Below are positions 49,790 through 59,122 of a stretch of DNA of 64,000 nt, piece by piece. A program made the position numbers and the translations under genes. Numbering within the stretch: the first letter of the stretch is position 1; each line of letters opens with the position of its first letter. Source of the stretch: Jatrophihabitans telluris. Its GTDB lineage: Bacteria; Actinomycetota; Actinomycetes; Mycobacteriales; Jatrophihabitantaceae. The stretch covers positions 2,108,001 through 2,172,000 of the forward strand of contig NZ_CP097332.1 of assembly GCF_023516435.1 (NCBI RefSeq), given 5' to 3'. The notes below the pieces were generated by a model. That model ran no database searches and was not told where the DNA came from. It saw only the letters and a list, made by a program, of their open reading frames with translations.

Positions 49790-52594
49790 ATGTCTGCACC
49801 AGGCCTTGGGCCGGCCGAACGGTACGCCCAGGCCCGGCGTCGGCGGCAGTATCCGACGCTGGCCGACTTCCGGTCGAGCTACCCGTTCGAACTCGATCCG
49901 TTCCAGGTCGAGGCGGCCGAGGGACTGGAGGACGGCTACGGCGTTCTGGTGTGCGCACCGACCGGAGCGGGCAAGACCGTGGTGGGCGAGTTCGCGATTC
50001 ACCTGGCCCTACAGCTGGGCCAGAAGTGCTTCTACACCACACCGATCAAGGCCTTGTCGAACCAGAAGTACAACGACCTCATCCGCCGGTACGGCAGCGA
50101 CAAGGTCGGCTTGCTCACCGGAGACAACGCGGTGAATTCGGGTGCGCCGATCGTCGTGATGACGACCGAAGTCCTGCGGAACATGCTCTACGTCGGTAGT
50201 CCGGCACTGACCGGCCTCGGCTACGTCGTGATGGACGAAGTGCACTATCTCGGTGACCGCTTCCGGGGTGCGGTCTGGGAGGAGGTCATCATCCACCTGC
50301 CGGCTTCGGTCCGGCTGGTCTCGCTGTCAGCCACGGTGTCCAACGCAGAGGAATTCGGCGACTGGCTCGTCGAGGTCCGCGGTGACACCCGGGTCATCGT
50401 CCATGAGCAGCGGCCGGTGCCGCTGTGGCAGCACATGATCGTCGGAACCAGACTGTTCGACCTGTTCAGTTCCGAACAGGTCGAGCGCGGGACCCAGAAC
50501 ATCACCGTAGATCCCCAGCTCCGCAGCTACATCCGGGAACGCGCGCGCTTCGAGGCACCGGACCGGCGCCGCGGCGCCAACTCGCGGGACCGCCACCGGC
50601 CGCCGCACGGACCGCGCTGGCACCCTCCCCATCGGGCGGACGTGCTGGCCCGCCTGGATCGGGACGGGTTGCTTCCCGCGATCACGTTCATCTTCAGCCG
50701 GGCTGGTTGCGACGCCGCGGTACGGCAGTGCGTACTGGCGGGGGTTCGCCTGACCACCGATGAGGAACGCGAGCAGATCCGCGGACTGGTCGAGGAACGG
50801 ACCGCCAACCTCGCGCCCGACGACCTCGACGTGCTCGGTTACTGGGAATGGCTGGAGGGCCTGCAGCGTGGCGTCGCCGCGCATCATGCCGGACTGATCC
50901 CGGCGTTCAAGGAAACCGTCGAGGAGTTGTTCGTCCGCGGCCTCGTCCGGATGGTGTTCGCCACCGAGACGCTGGCGCTCGGCATCAACATGCCGGCCCG
51001 GACGGTGCTGCTCGAACGGCTGGTGAAGTTCAACGGAGAGGGCCATGTCGAGCTGACTCCGGGCGAGTACACCCAACTCACCGGGCGTGCCGGGCGGCGC
51101 GGCATCGACATCGAGGGCCACGCCGTCGTGCAGTGGGGACCTGAGATCGACCCCGATCAAGTGGCCGGGCTGGCCTCCACCCGGACATTCCCGCTGCGTT
51201 CGTCCTTCCGGCCCAGTTACAACATGGCGATCAACCTGGTTGCGCAGGTCGGGCGTGACACCGCGCGCGAGCTGCTCGAGTCGTCTTTCGCCCAGTTCCA
51301 GGCGGATCGTTCCGTCGTCGGCATCACCCGTCAGGTGGTCAAGAATCAACGCTCCCTGGACGAATATCGATCCAAGATGGCCTGCCATCTGGGGGACTTC
51401 TCGGAATACGCGGCGATTCGGCAACGCATCGGCGAGCGCGAATCAGAGCTCGCCCGTGCCGGCGCCAGCCAGCGCCGTGCCGCCGTCGTCCAGTCGCTGG
51501 AGGCCCTGAGGATCGGCGACGTCATCCGGATCCCAACCGGCAAACGGGCGGGCCTGGCGGTCGTGCTCGACCCCGGAGCATCGGCGTTGGCCGACGCCCG
51601 GCCGATGGTGCTGACCTTGGATCGCTGGGCCGGACGGATCAGCTCCGCGGACTTCTCGATCGCCGCCGAGGTCCTCGGTCAGGTGCGGGTACCCAAGCAT
51701 TTCAACGCCCGCAACCCAGGCGAACGGCGTGACTTGGCCTCCTCGCTGCGCAACCTTCGCCTTCCCGACGGCGAGCCTCGCGGGCGGCGCCGCAGTCGAA
51801 GCGCGGCCGCTGACGACCAGGTATTGACCGATCTTCGCGCCGAACTTCGTGCGCATCCTTGCCACGGGTGCCACGACCGGGAGGAGCACGCGCGCTGGGC
51901 CGAGCGCTATCACCGCCTCAAGCGCGAGAGCGATGCCCTACAGCACAAGGCAGAACGCCGCACCCACTCGCTGTCGCGGACGTTCGACGCGATCTGTGCC
52001 CTGCTGACCGTGCGTGGCTACATGCACCCGCACGTCATGACGGAGGTTCCGGCCCCCGGCGAGCCGGTGGCCGAGAAGATCACTGCCGACGGCCGGCTGC
52101 TGTCGCGGATCTGGTCGGAGGCAGACCTGCTCATCGCCGAGTGTCTGCGCACTGGTGCCTGGGACGGACTGAACGCCGCCGAGCTTGCCGCGGTCTGCTC
52201 CTCGGTCGTGTACGAGGCTCGACGGGAAGAGACGAGCGCCCCCAAGCTGCCGCAGGGGGCGAGCCGCGCCGCGCTCGCCGAGACGGCGCGGCTGTGGGGC
52301 GAGTTGACCGAACGTGAATCCGAGTACGGCCTGCCGATCACCCGCGAGCCCGATCTGGGCTTCGTCTGGGCCAGCTATCGGTGGGCTCGTGGCGACTCGC
52401 TGGACAAGGTGCTCACCGCGTGGTCGGAGGACGGCACGACGGTCCCGGCGGGCGATTTCGTCCGATGGGTCAGGCAGCTTCTGGACCTGCTGGAGCAGCT
52501 GGCCCGTTCCGAGGCCGTGCCGGCAGCGATTCGTACGACCGCAGGTGCCTCGATCGCCGCGCTGCGCAGAGGTGTGATCGCTCAACAGCTCTGA
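49790..52594 (+). CDS. helY: DEVH-box RNA/DNA helicase HelY
   Basis: 934 residues, Ski2/Mtr4-like superfamily 2 helicase. Walker A CAPTGAGKTVVGEF (about 57-70), DEVH in VMDEVHYLGD, SAT in SLSATVSN, motif VI GRAGRRGIDIEG. The C-terminal half carries the DSHCT-like domain. From memory the mycobacterial homologue is Rv2092c and also lies beside tatC. TAGGCT (49778-49783) ends six bases before the ATG (leaderless). Some of the residues at about 255-285 form an Arg/His-rich insertion. Confidence 0.9.
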   Translation: MSAPGLGPAERYAQARRRRQYPTLADFRSSYPFELDPFQVEAAEGLEDGYGVLVCAPTGAGKTVVGEFAIHLALQLGQKCFYTTPIKALSNQKYNDLIRRYGSDKVGLLTGDNAVNSGAPIVVMTTEVLRNMLYVGSPALTGLGYVVMDEVHYLGDRFRGAVWEEVIIHLPASVRLVSLSATVSNAEEFGDWLVEVRGDTRVIVHEQRPVPLWQHMIVGTRLFDLFSSEQVERGTQNITVDPQLRSYIRERARFEAPDRRRGANSRDRHRPPHGPRWHPPHRADVLARLDRDGLLPAITFIFSRAGCDAAVRQCVLAGVRLTTDEEREQIRGLVEERTANLAPDDLDVLGYWEWLEGLQRGVAAHHAGLIPAFKETVEELFVRGLVRMVFATETLALGINMPARTVLLERLVKFNGEGHVELTPGEYTQLTGRAGRRGIDIEGHAVVQWGPEIDPDQVAGLASTRTFPLRSSFRPSYNMAINLVAQVGRDTARELLESSFAQFQADRSVVGITRQVVKNQRSLDEYRSKMACHLGDFSEYAAIRQRIGERESELARAGASQRRAAVVQSLEALRIGDVIRIPTGKRAGLAVVLDPGASALADARPMVLTLDRWAGRISSADFSIAAEVLGQVRVPKHFNARNPGERRDLASSLRNLRLPDGEPRGRRRSRSAAADDQVLTDLRAELRAHPCHGCHDREEHARWAERYHRLKRESDALQHKAERRTHSLSRTFDAICALLTVRGYMHPHVMTEVPAPGEPVAEKITADGRLLSRIWSEADLLIAECLRTGAWDGLNAAELAAVCSSVVYEARREETSAPKLPQGASRAALAETARLWGELTERESEYGLPITREPDLGFVWASYRWARGDSLDKVLTAWSEDGTTVPAGDFVRWVRQLLDLLEQLARSEAVPAAIRTTAGASIAALRRGVIAQQL

Positions 52595-52610
52595 CGGCTG
52601 CGGGGACCCT

Positions 52611-52722
52611 CCGGCCAGCGCAATCCGGTCAGCGCAATCCGGTCAGCGCTATCCGGCCAGCGCTATCCGGCCAGCGCAATCCGGTCAGCGCTATCCGCTC
52701 AGCGCAATCCGGCCAGCGCAGT
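52611..52722. repeat. Tandem 14-base minisatellite, eight copies
   Basis: Eight units of 14 bases with consensus CCGGYCAGCGCWAT run without gap between the helY stop and into the 3' end of the exonuclease gene. The seventh copy supplies the TGA of the exonuclease on the minus strand. Unit length is not a multiple of three. Confidence 0.9.
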
Positions 52723-53625
52723 GCGAAGCCGGTCGATGGAACTGCCCAGGCCGAACTCGCTGCCGAGGGCATCCAGCATCTCCGGGTCGGCATCCGGACC
52801 TGGCAGGCGGTCGTCGACCTCGCCGACGTCGAGGTCGGTCCGGCCGCGCACGACGTCGGGCGCCACCTGGAGGTATTCCTGCGCCTTGAGGACCTTGGTA
52901 CGAATGGTGGGACTCATCGATTCCTCACCCGTCACGGCCAGCGCCAGGATCTGCTCGATCGTGCCGAACTTGCTGACGGCAATCGCCGCGGTCTTCTCGC
53001 CGATGCCGGGCACGCCGGGAAGGCCGTCCGAAGGATCACCGCGCAGGACCGCGAAATCGGGGTACAGCGCGGACGGGATGCCGTACTTTTCCTGCACGGC
53101 TACCGGCGTGAGTTCCTCCAGCTTCGCCACGCCCCGGCCGGTGTAGAGCAGGCGGACCTTGTCGGTCACCACCCCGATGAGGTCCCGATCGCCGGAGACG
53201 ACGTCCACAGCCTGGCCCGCCTGGTCGTAGCGGTGGGCCAACGTCGCGATCACGTCGTCGGCCTCGAAACCCATCACACCGAGCGAGCACAGTCCGGCCG
53301 CTTTGAGTACCGCCAGCAGGATCGGGACTTGCGGTGTGAGCAGGTCCGGAACCTCCTCCACATCCGGTTGACCGGCGGGCGTGACGGCGACGACGCGATG
53401 GGCCTTGTAGCTGGGCACGAGGGCGACCCGGAACGCCGGACGCCAGTCGTAGTCCAGACAGGCTACGAATCGGTCCGGGCGATACCTGGTGATGAGGGTG
53501 GCGATCATGTCTGTGAAGCCCCGCACCGCGTTGACGGGCATGCCGTTGGGTGCCTTGACCGAGTCGGGCACCCCGTAGAAGGCACGGAAGTACATGCTGG
53601 CCGAGTCGATGAGCATCACAGTCAC
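52699..53625 (-). CDS. 5'-3' exonuclease (FEN/Pol I N-terminal family)
   Basis: About 308 residues, homologous to the stand-alone Rv2090 type. Metal-binding acidic residues occur in LIDSASMYFRAFYG, GFEADDVIA and SGDRDLIGVV. The helix-3-turn-helix DNA-binding motif is LPGVPGIGEKTA. It processes flapped or 5'-ended DNA. GTG 53625 is preferred to ATG 53616 because TATCGT (53637-53632) ends six bases upstream. The C-terminal residues are encoded by the last copies of a 14-base repeat. Confidence 0.87.
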   Translation of the reverse strand: MTVMLIDSASMYFRAFYGVPDSVKAPNGMPVNAVRGFTDMIATLITRYRPDRFVACLDYDWRPAFRVALVPSYKAHRVVAVTPAGQPDVEEVPDLLTPQVPILLAVLKAAGLCSLGVMGFEADDVIATLAHRYDQAGQAVDVVSGDRDLIGVVTDKVRLLYTGRGVAKLEELTPVAVQEKYGIPSALYPDFAVLRGDPSDGLPGVPGIGEKTAAIAVSKFGTIEQILALAVTGEESMSPTIRTKVLKAQEYLQVAPDVVRGRTDLDVGEVDDRLPGPDADPEMLDALGSEFGLGSSIDRLRTALAGLR

Positions 53626-53631
53626 CCGAGC

Positions 53632-53641
53632 ACGATAGCCT
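53632..53641. promoter_or_regulatory. Overlapping divergent -10 boxes
   Basis: Minus strand TATCGT (53637-53632) and plus strand TAGCCT (53636-53641) share the central TA. Each ends exactly six bases before a GTG start (53625 and 53648). Both genes would be leaderless and RNA polymerase could occupy only one promoter at a time. Confidence 0.55.
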
Positions 53642-53647
53642 CGCCGG

Positions 53648-54625
53648 GTGGTGTGCGTGATCGGGGAAGCCCTCATCGACTTGGTGGCCGAAGCCGGCCC
53701 GGGAACAACGCTGTCCGGCGGCTCGGCCGACGGTGCCCGATTGTTCCGAGCCCATCCGGGCGGCAGCCCGTTCAACGTCGCGGTCGGGCTGGCCCGGCTG
53801 GGCCAGGTCAGCCGGTTACAGGCCCGACTCGGCTCGGACGCGTTCGGGCGCCAATTGCGTGCTCACGCGCTGGCCAACGGCGTGGACCTGTCCCTGGCCG
53901 TCGACGCCGCCGAACCGACCACACTGGCGATCGTCGGCCTGGACGAGCAGCGCAACGCCACCTACGACTTCTACCTCAACGGCACGGCCGACTGGCAGTG
54001 GACGGCCGAGGAACTGAACCGTGCCGACGATGCATCGGCACCCGCGGACTGGGTGCACACCGGCTCGCTCGCGTCGTGGACCGATCCCGGTGCCGCGGTG
54101 ATCGGGGACCATCTGTCCCGGATCCGGCAGACCCGGCCGACCGTCGTCTCCTACGATCCGAACATCCGCCCCTTGCTCATGCCCGACCACCCCGTCGCCG
54201 TGGCGAGGGTGGAGGCCTCGGTCGCGCTCGCACATGTCGTCAAGGCCAGCGCCGAAGACCTCGAGTGGCTCTACCCCGGGCGCGAGGTCAGCGCGATCCT
54301 TCAGGCGTGGCGGGATCTCGGGCCCTCGCTTGTCGTCGTGACCGACGGTGGCAAGGGTGCACATGCGATCGCGGGTGAGGGCGAGTTGCTGTCGGTGCCC
54401 GCGCGCCCGATCACGGTGGTGGACACCGTGGGGGCCGGCGATGCCTTCATGGCCGGGCTCGTCAACGCGCTCGTCCGCACCCGGCTGTTGCCCGCGGCGC
54501 TCACCGCCGACAGCGTCCGCCCGGTACTTGCGGAGGCGATCCTGGTGGCGGCGCTGACCTGCTCACGGGCCGGGGCCAATCCGCCCACCGCCGCTGAGCT
54601 GATGGCGGCCACCATTCTGAGCTGA
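53648..54625 (+). CDS. PfkB-family carbohydrate kinase (fructokinase-like)
   Basis: 325 residues of the ribokinase fold. GGSPFNVAVGLARLG (about 37-51) is the N-terminal signature, and TVGAGDAFMAGLV (about 258-270) holds the catalytic Asp. The substrate is a sugar, possibly fructose, not determinable from sequence. It is convergent with a LacI regulator, which may control sugar genes nearby. GTG start at 53648 follows TAGCCT by six bases. Confidence 0.86.
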   Translation: MVCVIGEALIDLVAEAGPGTTLSGGSADGARLFRAHPGGSPFNVAVGLARLGQVSRLQARLGSDAFGRQLRAHALANGVDLSLAVDAAEPTTLAIVGLDEQRNATYDFYLNGTADWQWTAEELNRADDASAPADWVHTGSLASWTDPGAAVIGDHLSRIRQTRPTVVSYDPNIRPLLMPDHPVAVARVEASVALAHVVKASAEDLEWLYPGREVSAILQAWRDLGPSLVVVTDGGKGAHAIAGEGELLSVPARPITVVDTVGAGDAFMAGLVNALVRTRLLPAALTADSVRPVLAEAILVAALTCSRAGANPPTAAELMAATILS

Positions 54626-54645
54626 ACCGGCAGAGCCGGAGCGAG

Positions 54646-55686
54646 TCAGGAAGTCGCAGCGGTGGTGTCGGCGTATTCGCTGGCCGAGGCGACCGTCGAA
54701 CCGCGCACGACTAGTTCGGTCTCCATGACCACGTCCGAGGGCTGAGCGCTGTCGGGATTGGTGAGGCTGGCCAGCAGCATCGCCGCCAGTTTCGCCCCCT
54801 GCTCGGCCACCGGTTGCCGGATCGTCGTCAGGTCGAGCAGGCCGGCAGTCTGGTGATCGTCGAAACCGATCACAGCGATGTCCGCGGGAACGCGCAGTCC
54901 GGCTCGACGGATCGCCCGCATCGCACCGTAGGCCATCTCGTCCGACTCGGCGAAGACCGCCGTCGGCCGTTCGGGCAGGCCCAGCAACTGGACCATCGCG
55001 GCCTCGCCACCTTCGACCGTGAAGTAGCCCAGCCGTTCGAGCGACTCGTCCGGCGTGATGCCGTGGGAGATGAGCGCGTCCCGGAAGCCGGTGAGCCGAT
55101 GGTGTGGGGGAGTGAACCGCATCGGGTCATCGGTATCGCCGCCGATCAGTGCGATGCGGCGATGGCCGAGACCGACCAGGTGTTCCACCGCGGTCTGGGC
55201 GGCGGCCACATCGTCGATGCGAACCGAGAAGAAGCCGGGATGAGCGGCACCGAGCACGCCGATCGGCAGCTCCAACGACTTCAGCGCTTCCACTTCGTCC
55301 TCGGTCAGCGCCAGGCTCACCACGACCACGGCATCGACCCGTTTGCGCACCGGCAGGATGGAGAAGAACTGCTCCCGGCCCTCGCTGCTGCCCAGGTTGT
55401 GCAGCAGGAGGTCGAAACCGCTCTGGCTGAGCACCGACTCGACCGCGCCGAGGACCTCGGCGAAGAACCACCGGTGGACGAACGGCACGACCACGCCGAT
55501 CGTCGAGGACCGGCCGCTGGCCAGGCGGGCGGCGAAGGGGGAGGCGACGTAGTCGAGTTCCCGCGCGGCGGCCAGGACCTTGTCGCGAGTCGCGGCGGCT
55601 ACGTCGGGCAAACCACGCAGTGAGCGTGACACCGTCGCGATCGAGACGCCCGCCAGCTTGGCGACATCTTCGATACTCGCAGCCAT
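54646..55686 (-). CDS. LacI-family transcriptional regulator
   Basis: About 346 residues. The N-terminal helix-turn-helix and hinge read IEDVAKLAGVSIATVSRSLRG. A periplasmic-binding-protein-like effector domain follows (about 65-335). It usually responds to a sugar or its derivative. The start at 55686 has GGGAGG upstream; the open frame to 55728 adds 14 residues with no role in the family. A LacI-type operator lies immediately upstream. Confidence 0.88.
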   Translation of the reverse strand: MAASIEDVAKLAGVSIATVSRSLRGLPDVAAATRDKVLAAARELDYVASPFAARLASGRSSTIGVVVPFVHRWFFAEVLGAVESVLSQSGFDLLLHNLGSSEGREQFFSILPVRKRVDAVVVVSLALTEDEVEALKSLELPIGVLGAAHPGFFSVRIDDVAAAQTAVEHLVGLGHRRIALIGGDTDDPMRFTPPHHRLTGFRDALISHGITPDESLERLGYFTVEGGEAAMVQLLGLPERPTAVFAESDEMAYGAMRAIRRAGLRVPADIAVIGFDDHQTAGLLDLTTIRQPVAEQGAKLAAMLLASLTNPDSAQPSDVVMETELVVRGSTVASASEYADTTAATS

Positions 55687-55700
55687 CGTCCCCGCCTCCC

Positions 55701-55714
55701 TGAAAATCTTTACA
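55701..55714. promoter_or_regulatory. Candidate LacI-type operator
   Basis: TGAAAATCTTTACA is an imperfect palindrome (10 of 14 positions symmetric) with a TGWAAA-NN-TTTWCA form, immediately upstream of the LacI gene's ribosome-binding site and 67 bases before the divergent amidohydrolase. It suits autoregulation. Confidence 0.4.
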
Positions 55715-55781
55715 GCACGGTAATCCATGGCTCAGGTCTGGCCTAGGTCGGGCTGGTCCGATTGCTGGCAGACTGCTCCGA

Positions 55782-57467
55782 ATGCGGATCCTGCTTACCC
55801 GGGGGCGCGTCCATACCGGGCGCATGTCCGGTGCGAACGCGCCTACGGCGGGCTCGGCCGCTGACCTGGAACTGGGCCAGGAGTCGGGCCAGGAGTCGGG
55901 CCAGGAGTCGGGCCAGGAGTCGGGCCAGGAGTCGGGCCAAGCGCCCGCTTCGGCGATTCTGCTGGACGGCGAGCGCATCGCGTGGATCGGTGACGCGAGT
56001 GCGGCCGCGGATCTCGCGGTCGACCAGATCGTCGATCTCGACGGCGCCCTGGTCACCGCCGGCTTCGTCGACGCCCATGTGCACACGACCGATGCCGGAC
56101 TCTCGTTGCTCGGTCTGGACCTGACCTCGGCGGCGGATCGTCATCAGGCGCTGGACCTCGTCGAACGGGCCGCGCGGCGTTCCGGCGGCCGGCCCCTGCT
56201 CGCCTCCGGTTGGGACTCCTCGCGCTGGCCGGAGGACCGGCCGCTCACCGCGCGGGAACTGGACCGGGCCAGCTATGGGGGAGTGGTGTACCTCAGCCGA
56301 GCGGACGGGCATTCGGCGGTCGTGTCGTCAGCGCTCATGGCCGCCGTGACGGGGTTGGCGCGTCTGGACGGCTTCGGCCCGGACGGCCTGCTCACCGGGG
56401 CAGCCCACCATGCCGCGCGAGCCGTGGCCCGGCAGGGGCTGTCGTCGCGGCACCGCGAAGATCTGCAACGGGCCGCGCTGACCGCCGCCGCAGCCCTGGG
56501 CATCGTCGCGCTGCACGAGATGGGCGGACCCGACATCGCCGGCGCGGACGACCTGGCCGGCCTGCTGGCATTGGCCGACAGCGAGCCCTGCGCTCCCGAG
56601 GTCTTCGGATACTGGGGCGAGCTGGGTGGGGTGCGCACCGCGCAAACCCTCGGCGCGATCGGTGCGGGTGGCGACCTGTTCTGCGACGGGTCGTTCGGCT
56701 CGCACACCGCCGCACTTGATCAGCCCTACGCCGACGCGGCATCGTCGGGAGGTTTGAACTGGGGTCTGGACGAACTGGTCGCGCACATCGAGGAGACCAT
56801 CCAGACCGGCCTGCAGGTCGGCTTTCACGCCATTGGCGACGCGGCCGTGGCGCAGGTCGTCCGGGCCCTCGGCCGCGCCGCCCCGGGCCGGATCGGCGCG
56901 GACCGGCTGCGAGCGTCGCGCCCGCGGCTGGAGCACGCGGAGCTGGTTCCCAGCATCACGGCACTGGCCGGGGCGGGCATCGTCGCGTCCGTGCAACCGG
57001 CATTCGATGCGACGTGGGGTGGGGAAGGTGGCCTCTACGAACGCCGCCTGGGATCCGAGCGCGCCCGCCGAACCAATCCGTGGGCCCAGCTGGCACAGGC
57101 CGGAGTGCCGCTCGCCTTCGGCTCTGACGCACCCGTGACGCCGATGTCTCCGTGGGCCGCGGTGCGGGCGGCGGCCCGGCCCCGCTCATCGCCGGGGGCC
57201 ATGAGCATTGCGGCTGCTCTGTACGCCCACACCAGGGGCGGCTGGTTCGCCGCGCGCGCCGAGCGCGACGGCAGCGGCCTGCTCGATGTCGGTGCGCCCG
57301 CCAGCTACGCCGTGTTCGCCGCCGACGACCGGGGCTGCGGCGGGTTGCCCGCGCTCGATCCCGCTGAACCGCTGCCACGATGCCTGCGTACCGTGGTCCG
57401 AGGCCGAGAGCTGTTCGACTCCGGCGAACTGACCCACCGGAGCGTGGCGAGCGGAGGAGGCCGATGA
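55782..57467 (+). CDS. Amidohydrolase family protein (YtcJ-like)
   Basis: 561 residues. Metal-binding motif VDAHVHTTD (about 97), HEMGG and FHAIGDAAV segments, and a C-terminal FGSDAPVTPMSPW with the last metal-binding Asp mark the YtcJ-type amidohydrolases. The substrate is unknown. An unusual run of Glu-Ser-Gly-Gln repeats (about 31-51) from a 12-base minisatellite interrupts the N-terminal beta region. Its stop overlaps lnt (ATGA). Confidence 0.85.
   Translation: MRILLTRGRVHTGRMSGANAPTAGSAADLELGQESGQESGQESGQESGQESGQAPASAILLDGERIAWIGDASAAADLAVDQIVDLDGALVTAGFVDAHVHTTDAGLSLLGLDLTSAADRHQALDLVERAARRSGGRPLLASGWDSSRWPEDRPLTARELDRASYGGVVYLSRADGHSAVVSSALMAAVTGLARLDGFGPDGLLTGAAHHAARAVARQGLSSRHREDLQRAALTAAAALGIVALHEMGGPDIAGADDLAGLLALADSEPCAPEVFGYWGELGGVRTAQTLGAIGAGGDLFCDGSFGSHTAALDQPYADAASSGGLNWGLDELVAHIEETIQTGLQVGFHAIGDAAVAQVVRALGRAAPGRIGADRLRASRPRLEHAELVPSITALAGAGIVASVQPAFDATWGGEGGLYERRLGSERARRTNPWAQLAQAGVPLAFGSDAPVTPMSPWAAVRAAARPRSSPGAMSIAAALYAHTRGGWFAARAERDGSGLLDVGAPASYAVFAADDRGCGGLPALDPAEPLPRCLRTVVRGRELFDSGELTHRSVASGGGR
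55874..55933 (+). repeat. 12-base minisatellite within the amidohydrolase gene
   Basis: GGGCCAGGAGTC is repeated five times without mismatch, followed by a partial copy. The unit is in frame and encodes Glu-Ser-Gly-Gln repeats. Confidence 0.88.
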
Positions 57468-59122
57468 GATCGTCGATGCGCATTCGCGTCCCGGCCGCCT
57501 TCATCGCCGGACTGATCGGCGTGTTCGCGTTTCCCCCCTTCGGCCTGTGGCCGCTGGCGTTCGTGTCGACCGCGGGGCTGTCCATCGTCGTCCACGGTCG
57601 GCGCCCGCGGCAGGGAGCCTGGCTCGGGTTGGCCTTCGGTGCCGGTCTGTTCGGGCCGATGCTGCACTGGACGGCGACCTTCGTCGGGTCCGCTCCGTGG
57701 CTGATCCTGGTCTTCTCCCAGACCTGGTACGTCGCCGCGCTGGGGGCCGCCCTGCCCGTCCTGCAGCGCAGACGGCTGGGCCCGCTCTGGGCCGCCGCCG
57801 GCTGGGTCGGCGAGGAGGCTCTGCGCGACCGGCTGCCCTTCGGCGGATTCCCCTGGGGGCGGTGGGCCTTCAGCCAGTCCGTCTCCCCGCTGAAGTGGTT
57901 CGCGGCACTGGGCGGCGCCCCGCTGGTGACCTTCTCCGTAGCTCTGATCGGCTGCTGTCTGGCTCGCGCCGTCCTCGGCGTGCGGGATCCCGGCAGCGCG
58001 CGGGATCAGGGCAGTCCGCCGGACCCGCTCAGCTCGCCGGATACTGCCCACCCGCGCGGCTCGTGGTTCGCTCGCCCGGCCCGCTTGGTCCCGGCCGCCG
58101 GCGCGGTCACGGTGCTTGCGCTCGGGCTGGCGCTCTGGCTCCCGCTGCACCCGACCGGCACCCCGCGGAGCACCACCATCGCCGCCATCCAGGGGGACGT
58201 CCCGGACCGGGGTCTGGAGTTCAACGCGCGACGCCGGCAGGTGCTCGACAACCACGTAGCCCAGACCATGAAGCTCGCGGCCCAGATCAAGGCCGGGACG
58301 GTGCCGAAGCCGAGCCTGGTGTTGTGGCCGGAGAACGCCTCGGACATCGACCCGACGACCAATCAGGACGCGGCCGGCGAGATCCAGCAGGCCACCGACG
58401 CGGTAGGCGTGCCGATCCTCGTCGGTGCCCTGCTGGACGGTCCTGGTCCCACCCACGTCACCAACGCCGGGATCGTGTGGCTGCCTTCCTCGTCCACCAC
58501 GCCCGGACCGGGACAGCGCTACGTCAAGCGACATCCGGTCCCGTTCGGTGAGTACATGCCGCTGCGCTCGATCGCCCGGAAAATCACCAGCAAGGTCGAC
58601 CTGGTCGCCCGGGACATGGTCGCGGGTTCCGGAAACGGCCTGCTGACGCAGACCCCGTACCCGGTCGGTGACGTGATCTGCTTCGAGGTCGCCTACGACT
58701 CGCTGGTTCGTTCGTCGGTGCGGGCGGGGGCCCAGATGCTCGTCATCCAGACCAACAACGCGACCTTCGGCCACAGTGGCGAGACCTATCAGCAGCTGGC
58801 GATGAGCCGTCTGCGGGCGGTGGAGCACGACCGGAGCGTCGTCCAGGTCGCGACCAGTGGGAAGTCCGCGGTGATCGCGCCGGACGGCTCCGTCCGGCAG
58901 GAATCCGGACCGCTGTTCACCGCCGATGTGATCGTGCAGAGCGTCCAATTGCGGACCACCACGACGCTGGCGACGCGGCTTGGCGCCGTGCCGGAGTGGT
59001 TGTTCACCGCTCTGGCCCTGCTGGGCATTGCCCTCACCGTGATCCCGGCTTCTCGACGCCGCGCCCGCGTCACCTCGTTGGTGCCGGCGGCCTCATCGAT
59101 GCCTGACAAGGAGGACGGGTGA
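57464..59122 (+). CDS. lnt: Apolipoprotein N-acyltransferase Lnt
   Basis: 552 residues. About seven transmembrane helices (residues 8-220 and one at the end) surround a carbon-nitrogen-hydrolase domain. The catalytic triad is visible: Glu in LWPENASD, Lys in [12 protein letters not shown] and Cys in [10 protein letters not shown]. It adds the N-terminal acyl chain to lipoproteins, in line with the lipoproteins in this window. ATG 57464 with GGAGGAGG upstream and ATGA overlap with the amidohydrolase. Overlaps ppm1 by four bases (GTGA). Confidence 0.92.
   Translation: MRSSMRIRVPAAFIAGLIGVFAFPPFGLWPLAFVSTAGLSIVVHGRRPRQGAWLGLAFGAGLFGPMLHWTATFVGSAPWLILVFSQTWYVAALGAALPVLQRRRLGPLWAAAGWVGEEALRDRLPFGGFPWGRWAFSQSVSPLKWFAALGGAPLVTFSVALIGCCLARAVLGVRDPGSARDQGSPPDPLSSPDTAHPRGSWFARPARLVPAAGAVTVLALGLALWLPLHPTGTPRSTTIAAIQGDVPDRGLEFNARRRQVLDNHVAQTMKLAAQIKAGTVPKPSLVLWPENASDIDPTTNQDAAGEIQQATDAVGVPILVGALLDGPGPTHVTNAGIVWLPSSSTTPGPGQRYVKRHPVPFGEYMPLRSIARKITSKVDLVARDMVAGSGNGLLTQTPYPVGDVICFEVAYDSLVRSSVRAGAQMLVIQTNNATFGHSGETYQQLAMSRLRAVEHDRSVVQVATSGKSAVIAPDGSVRQESGPLFTADVIVQSVQLRTTTTLATRLGAVPEWLFTALALLGIALTVIPASRRRARVTSLVPAASSMPDKEDG

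Noticed and set aside
52611-52722. CRISPR array
   Set aside because: Units are 14 bases and contiguous, with no spacers and no cas genes nearby.
57305-58948. Open frame of about 550 codons antisense to lnt
   Set aside because: Shadow of lnt; its sequence is low-complexity Arg/Gly/Gln and has no domains.
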